Below, in pieces: positions 1 through 6,845 of a stretch of 9,573 nucleotides of DNA. The stretch spans positions 1 through 9,573 of the forward strand of contig CAJLLH010000036.1 in NCBI GenBank assembly GCA_905207385.1, written 5' to 3'. Each line of letters starts with the position of its first letter. The stretch's first letter is position 1. The DNA is from an uncultured Eubacteriales bacterium. Its GTDB lineage: Bacteria; Bacillota; Clostridia; Christensenellales; Borkfalkiaceae. The translations under genes were made by a program, and so were the position numbers. The notes below the pieces were generated by a model. That model ran no database searches, had not been told where the DNA came from, and saw nothing but the letters and a program-made list of their open reading frames with translations.

Positions 1-2
1 TA

Positions 3-3000
3 TTACTTGTTGTTCCTCTTCCTGGAGCCGATAACAACCGCTACGCCTGCAAGCGCAACCGTTACGGGTACTATGAATCCGAGCTCGAGCGCGCTTGAGC
101 ATCCGCCCTTATCTTCCTTACCTTCGTCGGGATCGGGGGTAGGGTCGGGCGTAGGATCGGGATCAGGATCGGGATCGGGGTCAGGCGTCGTAGCGTCGTC
201 CTTTACGGTGAGGGTAAGTTCAACGGTCTTGGTTGCGAAGCCTTCTGCCCAGGCGGAAACTTTGACGGTGAACGTGCCGCTTTCTTCGGGAGTGCCGCTT
301 ATCGTGCCGTCTTCAGCCATGGTAAGACCTGCAGGAAGACCGGTAGCCGAATATACTATGCCTTCAGCGCCTGTAGCCGTACCTGCATTTGCAGTGTAAG
401 CGGCATTTACCGTTGCTTCTGCAAGCGTGCCAGCCGTAAAGGTAAGCGAGCCGAGTTCGCCGACGGTTATGGTAACTTCTTTTACGAGGTCGTCTGCGCC
501 GTCCGCACTTGCGGTGATTTCAACCTTGGACGAGCCCGCCGTCGTGGGCATGCCCACTATTCTGCCGTCTGTGGTTAAAGCCATGCCTGCAGGAAGAGTG
601 CCGCCCGTAACTTCGTACGAAACGTCGCTGCCGTTCATTGACGAAGATACGTCTACCGAAGCAAATGTGCCTACGGATACTGCCGCGCTTTCAAGACCGG
701 TGTAGGAAAGTCCGCCGTTTACCTTGAGGTTGAGCTTTACGCTCTGACCGATAAATCCGCCCTCGTCCTTGAGGGAAACTACCATAGAGTAGTCGCCCGC
801 AACGGCGTTCTGGGAAATAGTGCCGCTTATTGCGCCCGTAGCCTTATCAATGGTAAGTCCTTCGGGAGCGCCCGAAAGAACGTATTCGTAACCGCTGTAA
901 ACATCGCTGGACGCGTTGAAGGTTACGCTGTCGCCCTTATTCTTTGCGCCGAGTTCAACGGCGTAAGTTTTGCCAGTGTAGAATTCTGCGGAGTACCTGT
1001 CGCCGAGACGGTTCATCGCATTGGAATTGACAACGGTGTAAATTATGCTCTTTGCCGCCCTTCTTATAGCCGCAACGTGCGTAGGCGTGCAGTCTGCAGA
1101 GTTGATGCTGAGGGTGCTTGAATTGCCCCTTGCGAGCCACAAATCGTTGCCCGCGCGGATCATCAGGTCGGCCTTCATGAAGCCGTTTACCCAGTCGGTT
1201 ATGACAAGGCCGTTAAAGCCCCATTCGTTCCTTAATACCTGCGTAAGCAGAGGATAGCTTGCGCCGCACCAGGTGTTGCCCATGCGGTTGAACGCGCTCA
1301 TCATGCCCGTTGCGCCCGCCTTTACGGAATATTCGAACGCCTTGAGGTAGATTTCGCGGATGGTCTGTTCGTCAGCCCACGTAGCAAGGTCGCCGCGGTT
1401 GGTTTCCTGGTCGTTGAGCGCGAAGTGCTTTATCATTACGAATACGCCCCTGGACTGAGCGCCCGCAACTACTTCTGCGCATATCGTGCCTGCAAGCAGG
1501 GGGTCTTCAGAATAATATTCAAAGTTTCTGCCCGAGAAAGGCGAACGGTGAATGTTGTTGCCGGGCGCGTACCAGCCGTTGTAGCCGCCCTGAACGCCCT
1601 GTTCGCCGCCCCATATGCCTTCTTCGCCGACGCACTCACCCATTTCGCGGGCAAGTTCTTTGTTCCACGTGGAAGCCATTACTATGGGGGAAGCATAGAA
1701 GCAGGTGTTGCCTACCCAGTTTGAACCGGAACCCTGAACGAAGCCTGTAGGGCCGTCGGGGGTTATGGACTGGGGAAGATCGATTTCGGGTATTTCAATC
1801 GTCCAGAAATAGCCGCTTACTATAAGGTCGCGCATGTCTTCCAGTGAAAGCTGGTTCATGAACGTATCCCATCTGGGGTCGTCGAAAGGCACGCCCACCA
1901 TTCTGGTAGCGCTTATTTTGGACTGGGTTTCTTCTGCCTGTTCGGGCATTTCGTCTGTGTACCAGGGCTGGTCTTCGTCGTATTCGGGGGTAGCCGTTTT
2001 ATAGGTGCACGCGTCAACCTCTTCGGTGGTAAGCGTAGCTTCTTCCGTCGTGGGAGGCTGAGGGAAAGTGCCTTCGAAGTCGGCGCGGCTCATTACCTTG
2101 GAGTGACCTGCGAAAGTGCTTTCGGCATTTTCATCGAAATAGTCGCTCATGTAATCGAACTGGTTTTCAACCTTGGTGCCCGTTACTTCGTCAGTTTCGT
2201 AATAAACTTCGTCGTCGAGGGTGTAAACCTTGGAAGCCGCGTCCTCGTCTGCCCATACGTGGGAATTCTTGCCCACGTAAATGGTATATTCGCCGTCGTC
2301 GAGCTCGTAGCCTTCCGTGCCGTTGGCGTTGGCGTCGTTATAGTCGTAAGAAGCCATCGTGCGCACGGACATCGTTATGGTTACGGTATCGCTCATGCCG
2401 GGCTGAATGAGGTCGGTCTTTTCGTATCCGCCCAGAACTACCTGCGATTTTTCAATTTCGCCTTCGGTGTAGGGTGCGGAATAGTAAAGCTGAACAACGT
2501 CCTTGCCGGCAACGTCGCCGGTGTTGGTTACGGTTACGTCAACAACCACATCGCCGTCTTCCGTCAGGGTCTTGGTTCTGAACTTTACGTCCCACTCGAA
2601 CGTGGTGTAGGAAAGTCCGTAACCGAAGGGATAAACGACGTTTTCGTCGTACCACGTTCCGCCCTCTTCGAAACCTCTCGTTTCGTAATAGCGGTAACCT
2701 ATGTAAATGCCTTCGTCGTACTCAACGTAGTTGATGCCCGCGCTGGAGCCCGCTTCGTTGACGTACCTGCTTGTATAGTTGGTTGCAAAGTTTGCAAACG
2801 TGGGGTCTTTTTTGAAGTCTGCCGCGTAGATGTCTACCGTTCTGCCCGAAGGGTTAACCTCGCCGTTGAGCACTTTGCCGAGCGCGTTTATGCCGCTGCC
2901 GCCCGCAAAGCCGAGCCAGAGTATGGCGTCCACTCCCTCGTCCGCTTCAAGCGTACCGAGCTCGAAAGAGGTAGCAATGTTGAGAACAACGACAACTTTA

Positions 3001-3758
3001 TCGAACTTCTCTTTCGCCATAGCGATAAGATCTTCTTCGTTATCGTCAAGTTCAAGGTAATGGTCGCCGGTAGCCGCGTCGCCGTCCTTGCTGTAATCGC
3101 TTCTGCCGGTGCTGCCCGCGCGGTAGCTTGTTCTAAGGTCGGCGCCTTCGCCGCCCGCACGCGAAAGGAATACTATCGCAGCGTCGTCATAGTTGGCAAA
3201 GCTGTTCTTTACCGCATCGGTATAGCTGGACTGCGGAGTTTCGCCCGTGAGAGTTGCTACCTGACCGGTACCCGAACCGCCGTCTCTGCCTGAACCGGAG
3301 GCGCGGTCGTCATCGTAGAACGCCCTTACGGTAGGGTTAATCTGGAAGCCTGCATTTTCAAGGCTGTCGTAAAGGTTGTAGTACTTCACGCCGCCGAGGC
3401 CGCTGCCGTCTGCGCCCGACGCCGAACCGCCGCCGCCGTAAATGGGTTCGGACGCGTTTTTGCCGAGCACGGTTATTTTATTTCCCGCTGAAAGAGGAAG
3501 AGCCTGCTTTTCGTTTTTCATTAAAACGATGCCTTCCTCCACTATTTTCTGGTTAAGTTCGTTTGCCCTTGAAAGAGCGTCTGCAGCGCTTTGCGATTCT
3601 GTACGGAATTCAGAAACATAGTCGCTTGTATCCGTAGCCGCGCTGGCAGTCATTGCGGTAGTGTATACGGGGGAAGCGAACATAAGTCCGCCTATCAACA
3701 GAGCCGCCGCACACATAGCGCTTTTTTTGATTTTTGATTTGACTATTGCAGATCTCAC
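3..3758 (-). CDS. Secreted, membrane-anchored glycoside hydrolase family 3 enzyme with permuted domain order (beta-glucosidase-like)
   Basis: Probable exo-acting beta-glycosidase on the cell surface, releasing sugars from the non-reducing ends of glycans. Numbering from the GTG start, 1251 residues: basic n-region and signal peptide (about 1-41); GH3 C-terminal-type domain (about 70-315, beginning EEGIVLMKNE; GGEGAD at 202-207 is where the acid/base Glu is usually found); fibronectin III-like domain (about 385-500); a linker of about 130 residues without recognised domain; GH3 N-terminal catalytic barrel (about 635-875) with GRNFEYYSEDP (743-753), KHF (777-779) and VITDW, giving nucleophile Asp855; three Ig-like putative repeats (about 930-1186); Pro/Asp linker; GGCSS; membrane helix (about 1226-1245) and SRKRNNK tail. 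In most GH3 enzymes the barrel comes first; the reversed order is known from some ruminal Firmicutes enzymes. GTG at 3758 is chosen because AAGGAG lies 7 nt upstream; the in-frame TTG at 3764 is too close to it. Substrate specificity cannot be read from sequence. It lies 109 nt after the esterase and has no clear promoter of its own. Confidence 0.92.
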   Translation of the reverse strand: MRSAIVKSKIKKSAMCAAALLIGGLMFASPVYTTAMTASAATDTSDYVSEFRTESQSAADALSRANELNQKIVEEGIVLMKNEKQALPLSAGNKITVLGKNASEPIYGGGGSASGADGSGLGGVKYYNLYDSLENAGFQINPTVRAFYDDDRASGSGRDGGSGTGQVATLTGETPQSSYTDAVKNSFANYDDAAIVFLSRAGGEGADLRTSYRAGSTGRSDYSKDGDAATGDHYLELDDNEEDLIAMAKEKFDKVVVVLNIATSFELGTLEADEGVDAILWLGFAGGSGINALGKVLNGEVNPSGRTVDIYAADFKKDPTFANFATNYTSRYVNEAGSSAGINYVEYDEGIYIGYRYYETRGFEEGGTWYDENVVYPFGYGLSYTTFEWDVKFRTKTLTEDGDVVVDVTVTNTGDVAGKDVVQLYYSAPYTEGEIEKSQVVLGGYEKTDLIQPGMSDTVTITMSVRTMASYDYNDANANGTEGYELDDGEYTIYVGKNSHVWADEDAASKVYTLDDEVYYETDEVTGTKVENQFDYMSDYFDENAESTFAGHSKVMSRADFEGTFPQPPTTEEATLTTEEVDACTYKTATPEYDEDQPWYTDEMPEQAEETQSKISATRMVGVPFDDPRWDTFMNQLSLEDMRDLIVSGYFWTIEIPEIDLPQSITPDGPTGFVQGSGSNWVGNTCFYASPIVMASTWNKELAREMGECVGEEGIWGGEQGVQGGYNGWYAPGNNIHRSPFSGRNFEYYSEDPLLAGTICAEVVAGAQSRGVFVMIKHFALNDQETNRGDLATWADEQTIREIYLKAFEYSVKAGATGMMSAFNRMGNTWCGASYPLLTQVLRNEWGFNGLVITDWVNGFMKADLMIRAGNDLWLARGNSSTLSINSADCTPTHVAAIRRAAKSIIYTVVNSNAMNRLGDRYSAEFYTGKTYAVELGAKNKGDSVTFNASSDVYSGYEYVLSGAPEGLTIDKATGAISGTISQNAVAGDYSMVVSLKDEGGFIGQSVKLNLKVNGGLSYTGLESAAVSVGTFASVDVSSSMNGSDVSYEVTGGTLPAGMALTTDGRIVGMPTTAGSSKVEITASADGADDLVKEVTITVGELGSLTFTAGTLAEATVNAAYTANAGTATGAEGIVYSATGLPAGLTMAEDGTISGTPEESGTFTVKVSAWAEGFATKTVELTLTVKDDATTPDPDPDPDPDPTPDPTPDPDEGKEDKGGCSSALELGFIVPVTVALAGVAVVIGSRKRNNK
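126..185 (-). repeat. Asp-Pro linker repeat in the glycosidase gene (hexanucleotide-like repeat)
   Basis: Tandem GAT-CCC-like codons encode alternating Asp-Pro with two Thr-Pro interruptions (residues about 1192-1211). The segment is a rigid wall-spanning linker between the last Ig-like domain and the membrane anchor. On the plus strand it appears as closely spaced GGG runs separated by 2-10 bases. Such repeats commonly change length between strains. Confidence 0.8.
201..974 (-). repeat. Three Ig-like (He_PIG-type) repeats in the glycosidase
   Basis: Three successive domains of about 80-85 residues (about 930-1013, 1016-1099 and 1103-1186) share a core of the form G-LP-GL-(7-9)-G-I-GTP-(4-6)-F-V-V. 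Seen versions are GAPEGLTIDKATGAISGT, GTLPAGMALTTDGRIVGMP and GLPAGLTMAEDGTISGTP. This is the signature of the putative Ig domains found in many bacterial surface proteins. They probably act as spacers that lift the catalytic part away from the membrane; a binding role is possible but not shown. Confidence 0.8.
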
Positions 3759-3765
3759 AATCAAT

Positions 3766-3771
3766 CTCCTT
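3766..3771 (-). promoter_or_regulatory. Ribosome binding site deciding the GTG start of the glycosidase
   Basis: The minus strand reads AAGGAG followed by 7 nt and then GTG (3756-3758). The upstream in-frame TTG (3762-3764) would leave a single nt after GGAG and is therefore unlikely to be used. Confidence 0.75.
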
Positions 3772-3785
3772 AATTATAATTTTTC

Positions 3786-3832
3786 TTTGCGGCAGGCAGG
3801 AGCCGCTTGCGCGGCCCCCGCAATGCCGTAAA
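3786..3832 (-). promoter_or_regulatory. Large intercistronic stem-loop between esterase and glycosidase genes
   Basis: In the 109-nt gap the minus-strand RNA can form a 9-bp helix (3811-3819 with 3798-3806, including two G-U pairs) closed by the loop GCAA, a GNRA tetraloop. An outer helix (CGGCA with TGCCG, 3824-3828 with 3790-3794) is extended by a mismatch and TTT/AAA. It is not followed by a U-run on the minus strand (the next bases are GAAAAATTATAAT), so it is not a standard intrinsic terminator. More likely roles are mRNA stabilisation, a processing site or partial attenuation that sets different levels for the two proteins. Confidence 0.55.
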
Positions 3833-3867
3833 TCAGGTAATTTTATAACTTATTTTCCGCTAAGCTA

Positions 3868-6660
3868 TTACTCCCCTGCCTTTACCTGTGCGGCAAGCCA
3901 GCCCCAAAGGGTAACTTCTTCGCCGTCTATGGTAACCTTTTCGGTGCTTGCAGGGTCAAGGTCGCCAAGCGTAAGGTCTGCGCCGTCAGCGCCTTCGGTG
4001 GGCTGTACGTTTACGCATTCATCCCTTAACGTGTATATCCACGACCAGTGACCATCGTAGTTGACGCCTTCAACATTTACAGTTTCAAACAACGTATAGT
4101 GAACGTTGGTTGCGCCTGCATTTATGAGTTCGATATACAGGTTGTTGGTATAAGCGTCTTTAAGGTCGCCTACGGTTGTCTGACCGGTCATCCAGTTATA
4201 CTGAACGTCTGCGATGTTTACGGTGTTATCGTTTGCCGAATGGGTGAACCATATGGGCATATCCTTGATAGATTCGATTGCTTCTTCGGTAAGCCATGCC
4301 CCGTTGTAAGCTTCGCAGATGGGGAATGCAGCTGCAAAGAAGTCGGGGAAGTTGAGTATCATGTTCACGGTCATGAAGCCGCCGTTGGAGCAGCCGCCGA
4401 TGTATATGCGGTTCATGTCTATGTCGCCGTTTTCAGCGATATAGCTGTCTATAAGTCCCTTGAGCGCCGCTACATAGTACTGCGATGCTTCTTCGGTGCC
4501 GTAAGTGCCGCTGCCGTCCTTATCCATCCACGCGGTAGGAGTCTGAGGAGCAAGCACATACGCGCCCTTGACGGTATCGGTGGTGAAGTACTTCTGGATT
4601 ATGTCCTTGGAGAGGTTGGTAACCTGATTGCCGAGGATGTTTATTGTAGGGTCTACGCCGCCTTCGCCTGCGCCGTGAAGCCATATGATGAGCGGGTTCT
4701 TCTGACCGTCGTTCTTCATAGCTTCCGTAGCGAAGTAGCCGTACGTAAGGGTTATATCGTCCTTGGTGAACGTGCCGTTGGTCGTCCAGTTTTCAAGCGA
4801 AGGAATTATCCTTTCGCCGAAGGTCACATTGTCGCCCATCTTGGTGTAGTCGGTATCGCCTATGGTAAGAGTGCCGTTTATTGCAACGGTAGTCTTGGTA
4901 AGGTCTTTCCAGGTGTTCATATTGTTGTATGAGAACGGGCTTAAGTTGCCGTTGAAAGACCACTGACCGTAAGATACGGCGTACTGTATGGCAACGTACT
5001 GCGATTCGGTTGCGTCTTTAAGTTCGTTGCCGTCCTTGTCGCAAAGGTAAACCTTGTCGCCGTTGCCGCCGAGTTTAGCGCCCGCAACAGATACGGAAAG
5101 AGGATTTTCCGCAAGCGAAGCGGCGGATATTTTGGCAGAACCGAAGTCCATTACTGCCTTTTCGATGGCAGGGCCGCCGGCATACGCGCCGACAATAAGG
5201 TCAACGGTCACGTCGCCCTCGTAAACAACTTCGGGTGCGGGAGGCGCGGGAAGCTGAGCTTCGCCGCTGGCAGCTTCGCCGTTGGCGGAAGTGAGCGTGA
5301 GCGAGGTTTCTATGTCGAGGCAGTCGATGTTGGGAACGGACGTACCCATCGCCGTTACCACTACCGAGTTAAGACCTTCCTTAACGTCGAGCTCGCCGAG
5401 GCTTATGGGATCCCAGTAATAATTCCATGTCATGGGCATATCCTTGCCTGCGCCGCGGAGCGTCTGAGCTTCATAGCTTACCTTGGTGCCGTTGAAGTTG
5501 AAGGATATATCCTTTTCGCTTACCACCTGGTCGTCAACCCATATAAGGAAACCCTGCGAGAAGTCCATCTGAGTGTTGTTGGAGCTTGCGCGGAGCGATA
5601 TGGTAGCTTTGCCCGCCTTATCCGCCATAAACGTAAAGGTTATGGTGTTGCCCGCAACGCCGAAATAACCTACAGAAGAGCCGCCGCTGGCAGTAGCCTG
5701 ATTATTTTCTATAAAGCCCGTGCCGCTCGCATTTTCAGACGACAGCGTGCCCTGTATTTTGGCTTCTTCCGCCTCTATGCGGTAACCTACAGCCGCGCCC
5801 TCGCTGTCCTTAAGGTTCTTGAGGGGCATGGTTATCTGACCATAGCGAGCGTAAAGCGTTACGTCTCCCGTAACCTTGTAAGTTTCAAGGTCAACAAGCT
5901 CGCCGCCTTCTTCTGCCGTGTACCAGCCGTGGAATTCAAGGCCGGAAAGCGATGCGGTGGGTATCTTGGTTATCCTGCCGTTTTCCTCTACTATTACGGT
6001 AGCATCGCCCGAAAGGTCGCCTTCGCCCGCGTCGAACGTTACCGTGTAAGCTTTTGCCCAGTGAGCGTAAAGAGTGGTATCCGCGCTGAACGAGTCGAAG
6101 TCGGGTATTACTTCGTTGCCGCCGTCCTTAGCGGTAAACCAGCCTTTGAATATGTAGCCTTCGTAAGCGGCCGCGGGTATTTTATCGGTCGCAACAAAGG
6201 AATCTTTGTCTATGGTTACGGTAGCTTCGCCCGTGAGAGTGCCGCCGTTGGCGTCGAACGTTACTTTTACGCCCTGTACGGGTTCGGGTTTCTCTTCATC
6301 TTCGGTATAATGAGCATAAAGCGTAACCGCAGCCGTAACTTCGTAAGTGGAAAGGTTTACTTCAGTTCCTCCCTCCTTGGCAGTAAACCAACCGCTGAAG
6401 GTAAATCCTTTTTTAGAAGCTGTGGGGGCAGATGTGATTTTTCCGCCGTCCTCTACGCTTACGGTCGAATTACCTGTAAGAGTACCGCCGTTAGCGTCAA
6501 AGGTTACGGTAAACTTTTCAACCTCTGTTACGGGGGGCTTGTCATCCCCGCCGTCGTCGGGCTTGTCATTATTGCAGCCCACCATTCCGAAAACTGCAAC
6601 AGAACATGCGGCGCCAACCAAAAGGGCCGCTATCCTTCTGCGCAACTTCTTTTTGTCCAT
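3868..6660 (-). CDS. Lipoprotein carbohydrate esterase (CE1-like) with InlB-type repeats and a carbohydrate-binding-like module
   Basis: Probable cell-surface esterase acting on substituents of a polysaccharide, of the feruloyl/acetyl-xylan esterase or related alpha/beta hydrolase type. Of 930 residues: lipoprotein signal peptide with lipidated Cys29 (MVGC); an acidic linker; three InlB B-type repeats (about 50-118, 131-201, 205-273); a beta-sandwich resembling CBM6/CBM35 (about 290-452, beginning YRIEAEEA and ending in a CLDIE strand); an Ig-like region preceding the hydrolase (about 482-640); and the hydrolase (about 640-885). The likely catalytic triad is Ser758 in GCSNG, Asp811 in HSANDN and His871 in DGHW; HGAGEGG (662-668) forms the oxyanion-hole loop. 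The start is fixed by GGAGGA 6 nt upstream of the ATG. It follows a promoter with two operator repeats matching those before the response regulator gene, and is probably co-transcribed with the downstream glycosidase. The actual ester substrate is unknown; a peptidase or lipase-like role is less likely given the binding module. Confidence 0.85.
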   Translation of the reverse strand: MDKKKLRRRIAALLVGAACSVAVFGMVGCNNDKPDDGGDDKPPVTEVEKFTVTFDANGGTLTGNSTVSVEDGGKITSAPTASKKGFTFSGWFTAKEGGTEVNLSTYEVTAAVTLYAHYTEDEEKPEPVQGVKVTFDANGGTLTGEATVTIDKDSFVATDKIPAAAYEGYIFKGWFTAKDGGNEVIPDFDSFSADTTLYAHWAKAYTVTFDAGEGDLSGDATVIVEENGRITKIPTASLSGLEFHGWYTAEEGGELVDLETYKVTGDVTLYARYGQITMPLKNLKDSEGAAVGYRIEAEEAKIQGTLSSENASGTGFIENNQATASGGSSVGYFGVAGNTITFTFMADKAGKATISLRASSNNTQMDFSQGFLIWVDDQVVSEKDISFNFNGTKVSYEAQTLRGAGKDMPMTWNYYWDPISLGELDVKEGLNSVVVTAMGTSVPNIDCLDIETSLTLTSANGEAASGEAQLPAPPAPEVVYEGDVTVDLIVGAYAGGPAIEKAVMDFGSAKISAASLAENPLSVSVAGAKLGGNGDKVYLCDKDGNELKDATESQYVAIQYAVSYGQWSFNGNLSPFSYNNMNTWKDLTKTTVAINGTLTIGDTDYTKMGDNVTFGERIIPSLENWTTNGTFTKDDITLTYGYFATEAMKNDGQKNPLIIWLHGAGEGGVDPTINILGNQVTNLSKDIIQKYFTTDTVKGAYVLAPQTPTAWMDKDGSGTYGTEEASQYYVAALKGLIDSYIAENGDIDMNRIYIGGCSNGGFMTVNMILNFPDFFAAAFPICEAYNGAWLTEEAIESIKDMPIWFTHSANDNTVNIADVQYNWMTGQTTVGDLKDAYTNNLYIELINAGATNVHYTLFETVNVEGVNYDGHWSWIYTLRDECVNVQPTEGADGADLTLGDLDPASTEKVTIDGEEVTLWGWLAAQVKAGE
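5842..6513 (-). repeat. Three InlB B-type (Listeria-Bacteroides) repeats in the esterase
   Basis: Three repeats of about 70 residues each follow the pattern VTFDANGG...(L)(T)G...I...P.A...G..F.GW(F/Y)TA..GG.....(T)LYA(H/R)(Y/W). The first two share the segment TVTFDANGGTLTG almost exactly, and the third is more divergent (TFDAGEGDLSG). Such repeats form elongated beta-grasp-like stalks in secreted Gram-positive proteins. Here they probably hold the binding and catalytic parts away from the lipid anchor. Confidence 0.88.
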
Positions 6661-6666
6661 ACAATT

Positions 6667-6672
6667 TCCTCC
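6667..6672 (-). promoter_or_regulatory. Ribosome binding site of the esterase gene
   Basis: The minus strand has GGAGGA, 6 nt before the ATG at 6658-6660. This is a strong site supporting the chosen start. Confidence 0.8.
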
Positions 6673-6682
6673 GTCATTTTTT

Positions 6683-6697
6683 CAGGCCTTGCGCCTG
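6683..6697 (-). promoter_or_regulatory. Small hairpin in the esterase leader
   Basis: CAGGC, loop GCAAG, GCCTG form a perfect 5-bp stem in the leader RNA, ending 10 nt before the ribosome site. It might influence mRNA stability. It is small enough to be a chance structure. Confidence 0.25.
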
Positions 6698-6708
6698 TTT
6701 CACACTAA

Positions 6709-6737
6709 ATCTTATAGCCCGTCCCCGTTCAAGTCAA
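6709..6737 (-). promoter_or_regulatory. Promoter of the esterase-glycosidase transcript
   Basis: The minus strand shows TTGACT (6732-6737) as -35 and TATAAGAT (6709-6716) as the -10 region. TATAAG gives a 15-bp spacer; TAAGAT gives 17 bp with a poorer hexamer. Either reading is a suboptimal core promoter, as expected where an activator is required. The -35 lies 5 bp downstream of the nearer operator repeat. It leaves a leader of about 40 nt before the ATG. Confidence 0.65.
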
Positions 6738-6742
6738 TATGC

Positions 6743-6770
6743 GCGTCATATCATACCCGTACGGCGTCAT
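6743..6770 (-). promoter_or_regulatory. Two phased LytTR-type operator repeats before the esterase gene
   Basis: ATGACGC occurs at 6764-6770 and 6743-6749 on the minus strand, exactly 21 bp apart and in direct orientation. LytTR-domain regulators such as AgrA are known to bind paired short direct repeats of about 9 bp with this period, just upstream of -35. The same heptamer and period precede the LytTR regulator gene in this window, so that regulator is the obvious candidate ligand (inference). Confidence 0.72.
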
Positions 6771-6777
6771 AGAATAC

Positions 6778-6812
6778 AAAAAACACCCGTTGTGAATTTC
6801 CGTCACAACGGG
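6778..6812 (-). terminator. Intrinsic terminator of the two-component operon
   Basis: The minus strand has a perfect 10-bp stem, CCCGTTGTGA with TCACAACGGG (6803-6812 with 6786-6795), a 7-nt loop, then TG and six T (6778-6783). It follows the kinase stop codon by about 33 nt and separates the regulator operon from the esterase promoter. Confidence 0.92.
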
Positions 6813-6845
6813 CGCATAATTTTCGGTAAATGTTTGCAAAAATTT

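Noticed and set aside
2103..3293. Long open frame of 396 codons on the plus strand, opposite the glycosidase
   Set aside because: It lies wholly inside the well-supported GH3 gene, has no ribosome site, and its residues (Val/Ala/Phe/Tyr-rich without domain pattern) are what the antisense of this codon usage gives.
3762..3764. TTG as the glycosidase start
   Set aside because: Only 1 nt separates it from the AAGGAG ribosome site, while GTG at 3758 has a normal 7-nt spacing.
3841..3867. TATAAA-like -10 just after the esterase stop, as a separate glycosidase promoter
   Set aside because: No acceptable -35 at the right distance; co-transcription with the esterase is the simpler reading.
4048..4932. 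Plus-strand frame of 294 codons opposite the esterase
   Set aside because: Antisense shadow of the alpha/beta hydrolase domain; no recognisable motif and no promoter or ribosome site in front.
6671..6676. CCGTCA near the esterase ribosome site and again in the terminator loop, as further operator copies
   Set aside because: Neither is a multiple of 21 bp from the phased repeats, both differ at the first base, and each is explained by the ribosome site or the terminator stem.
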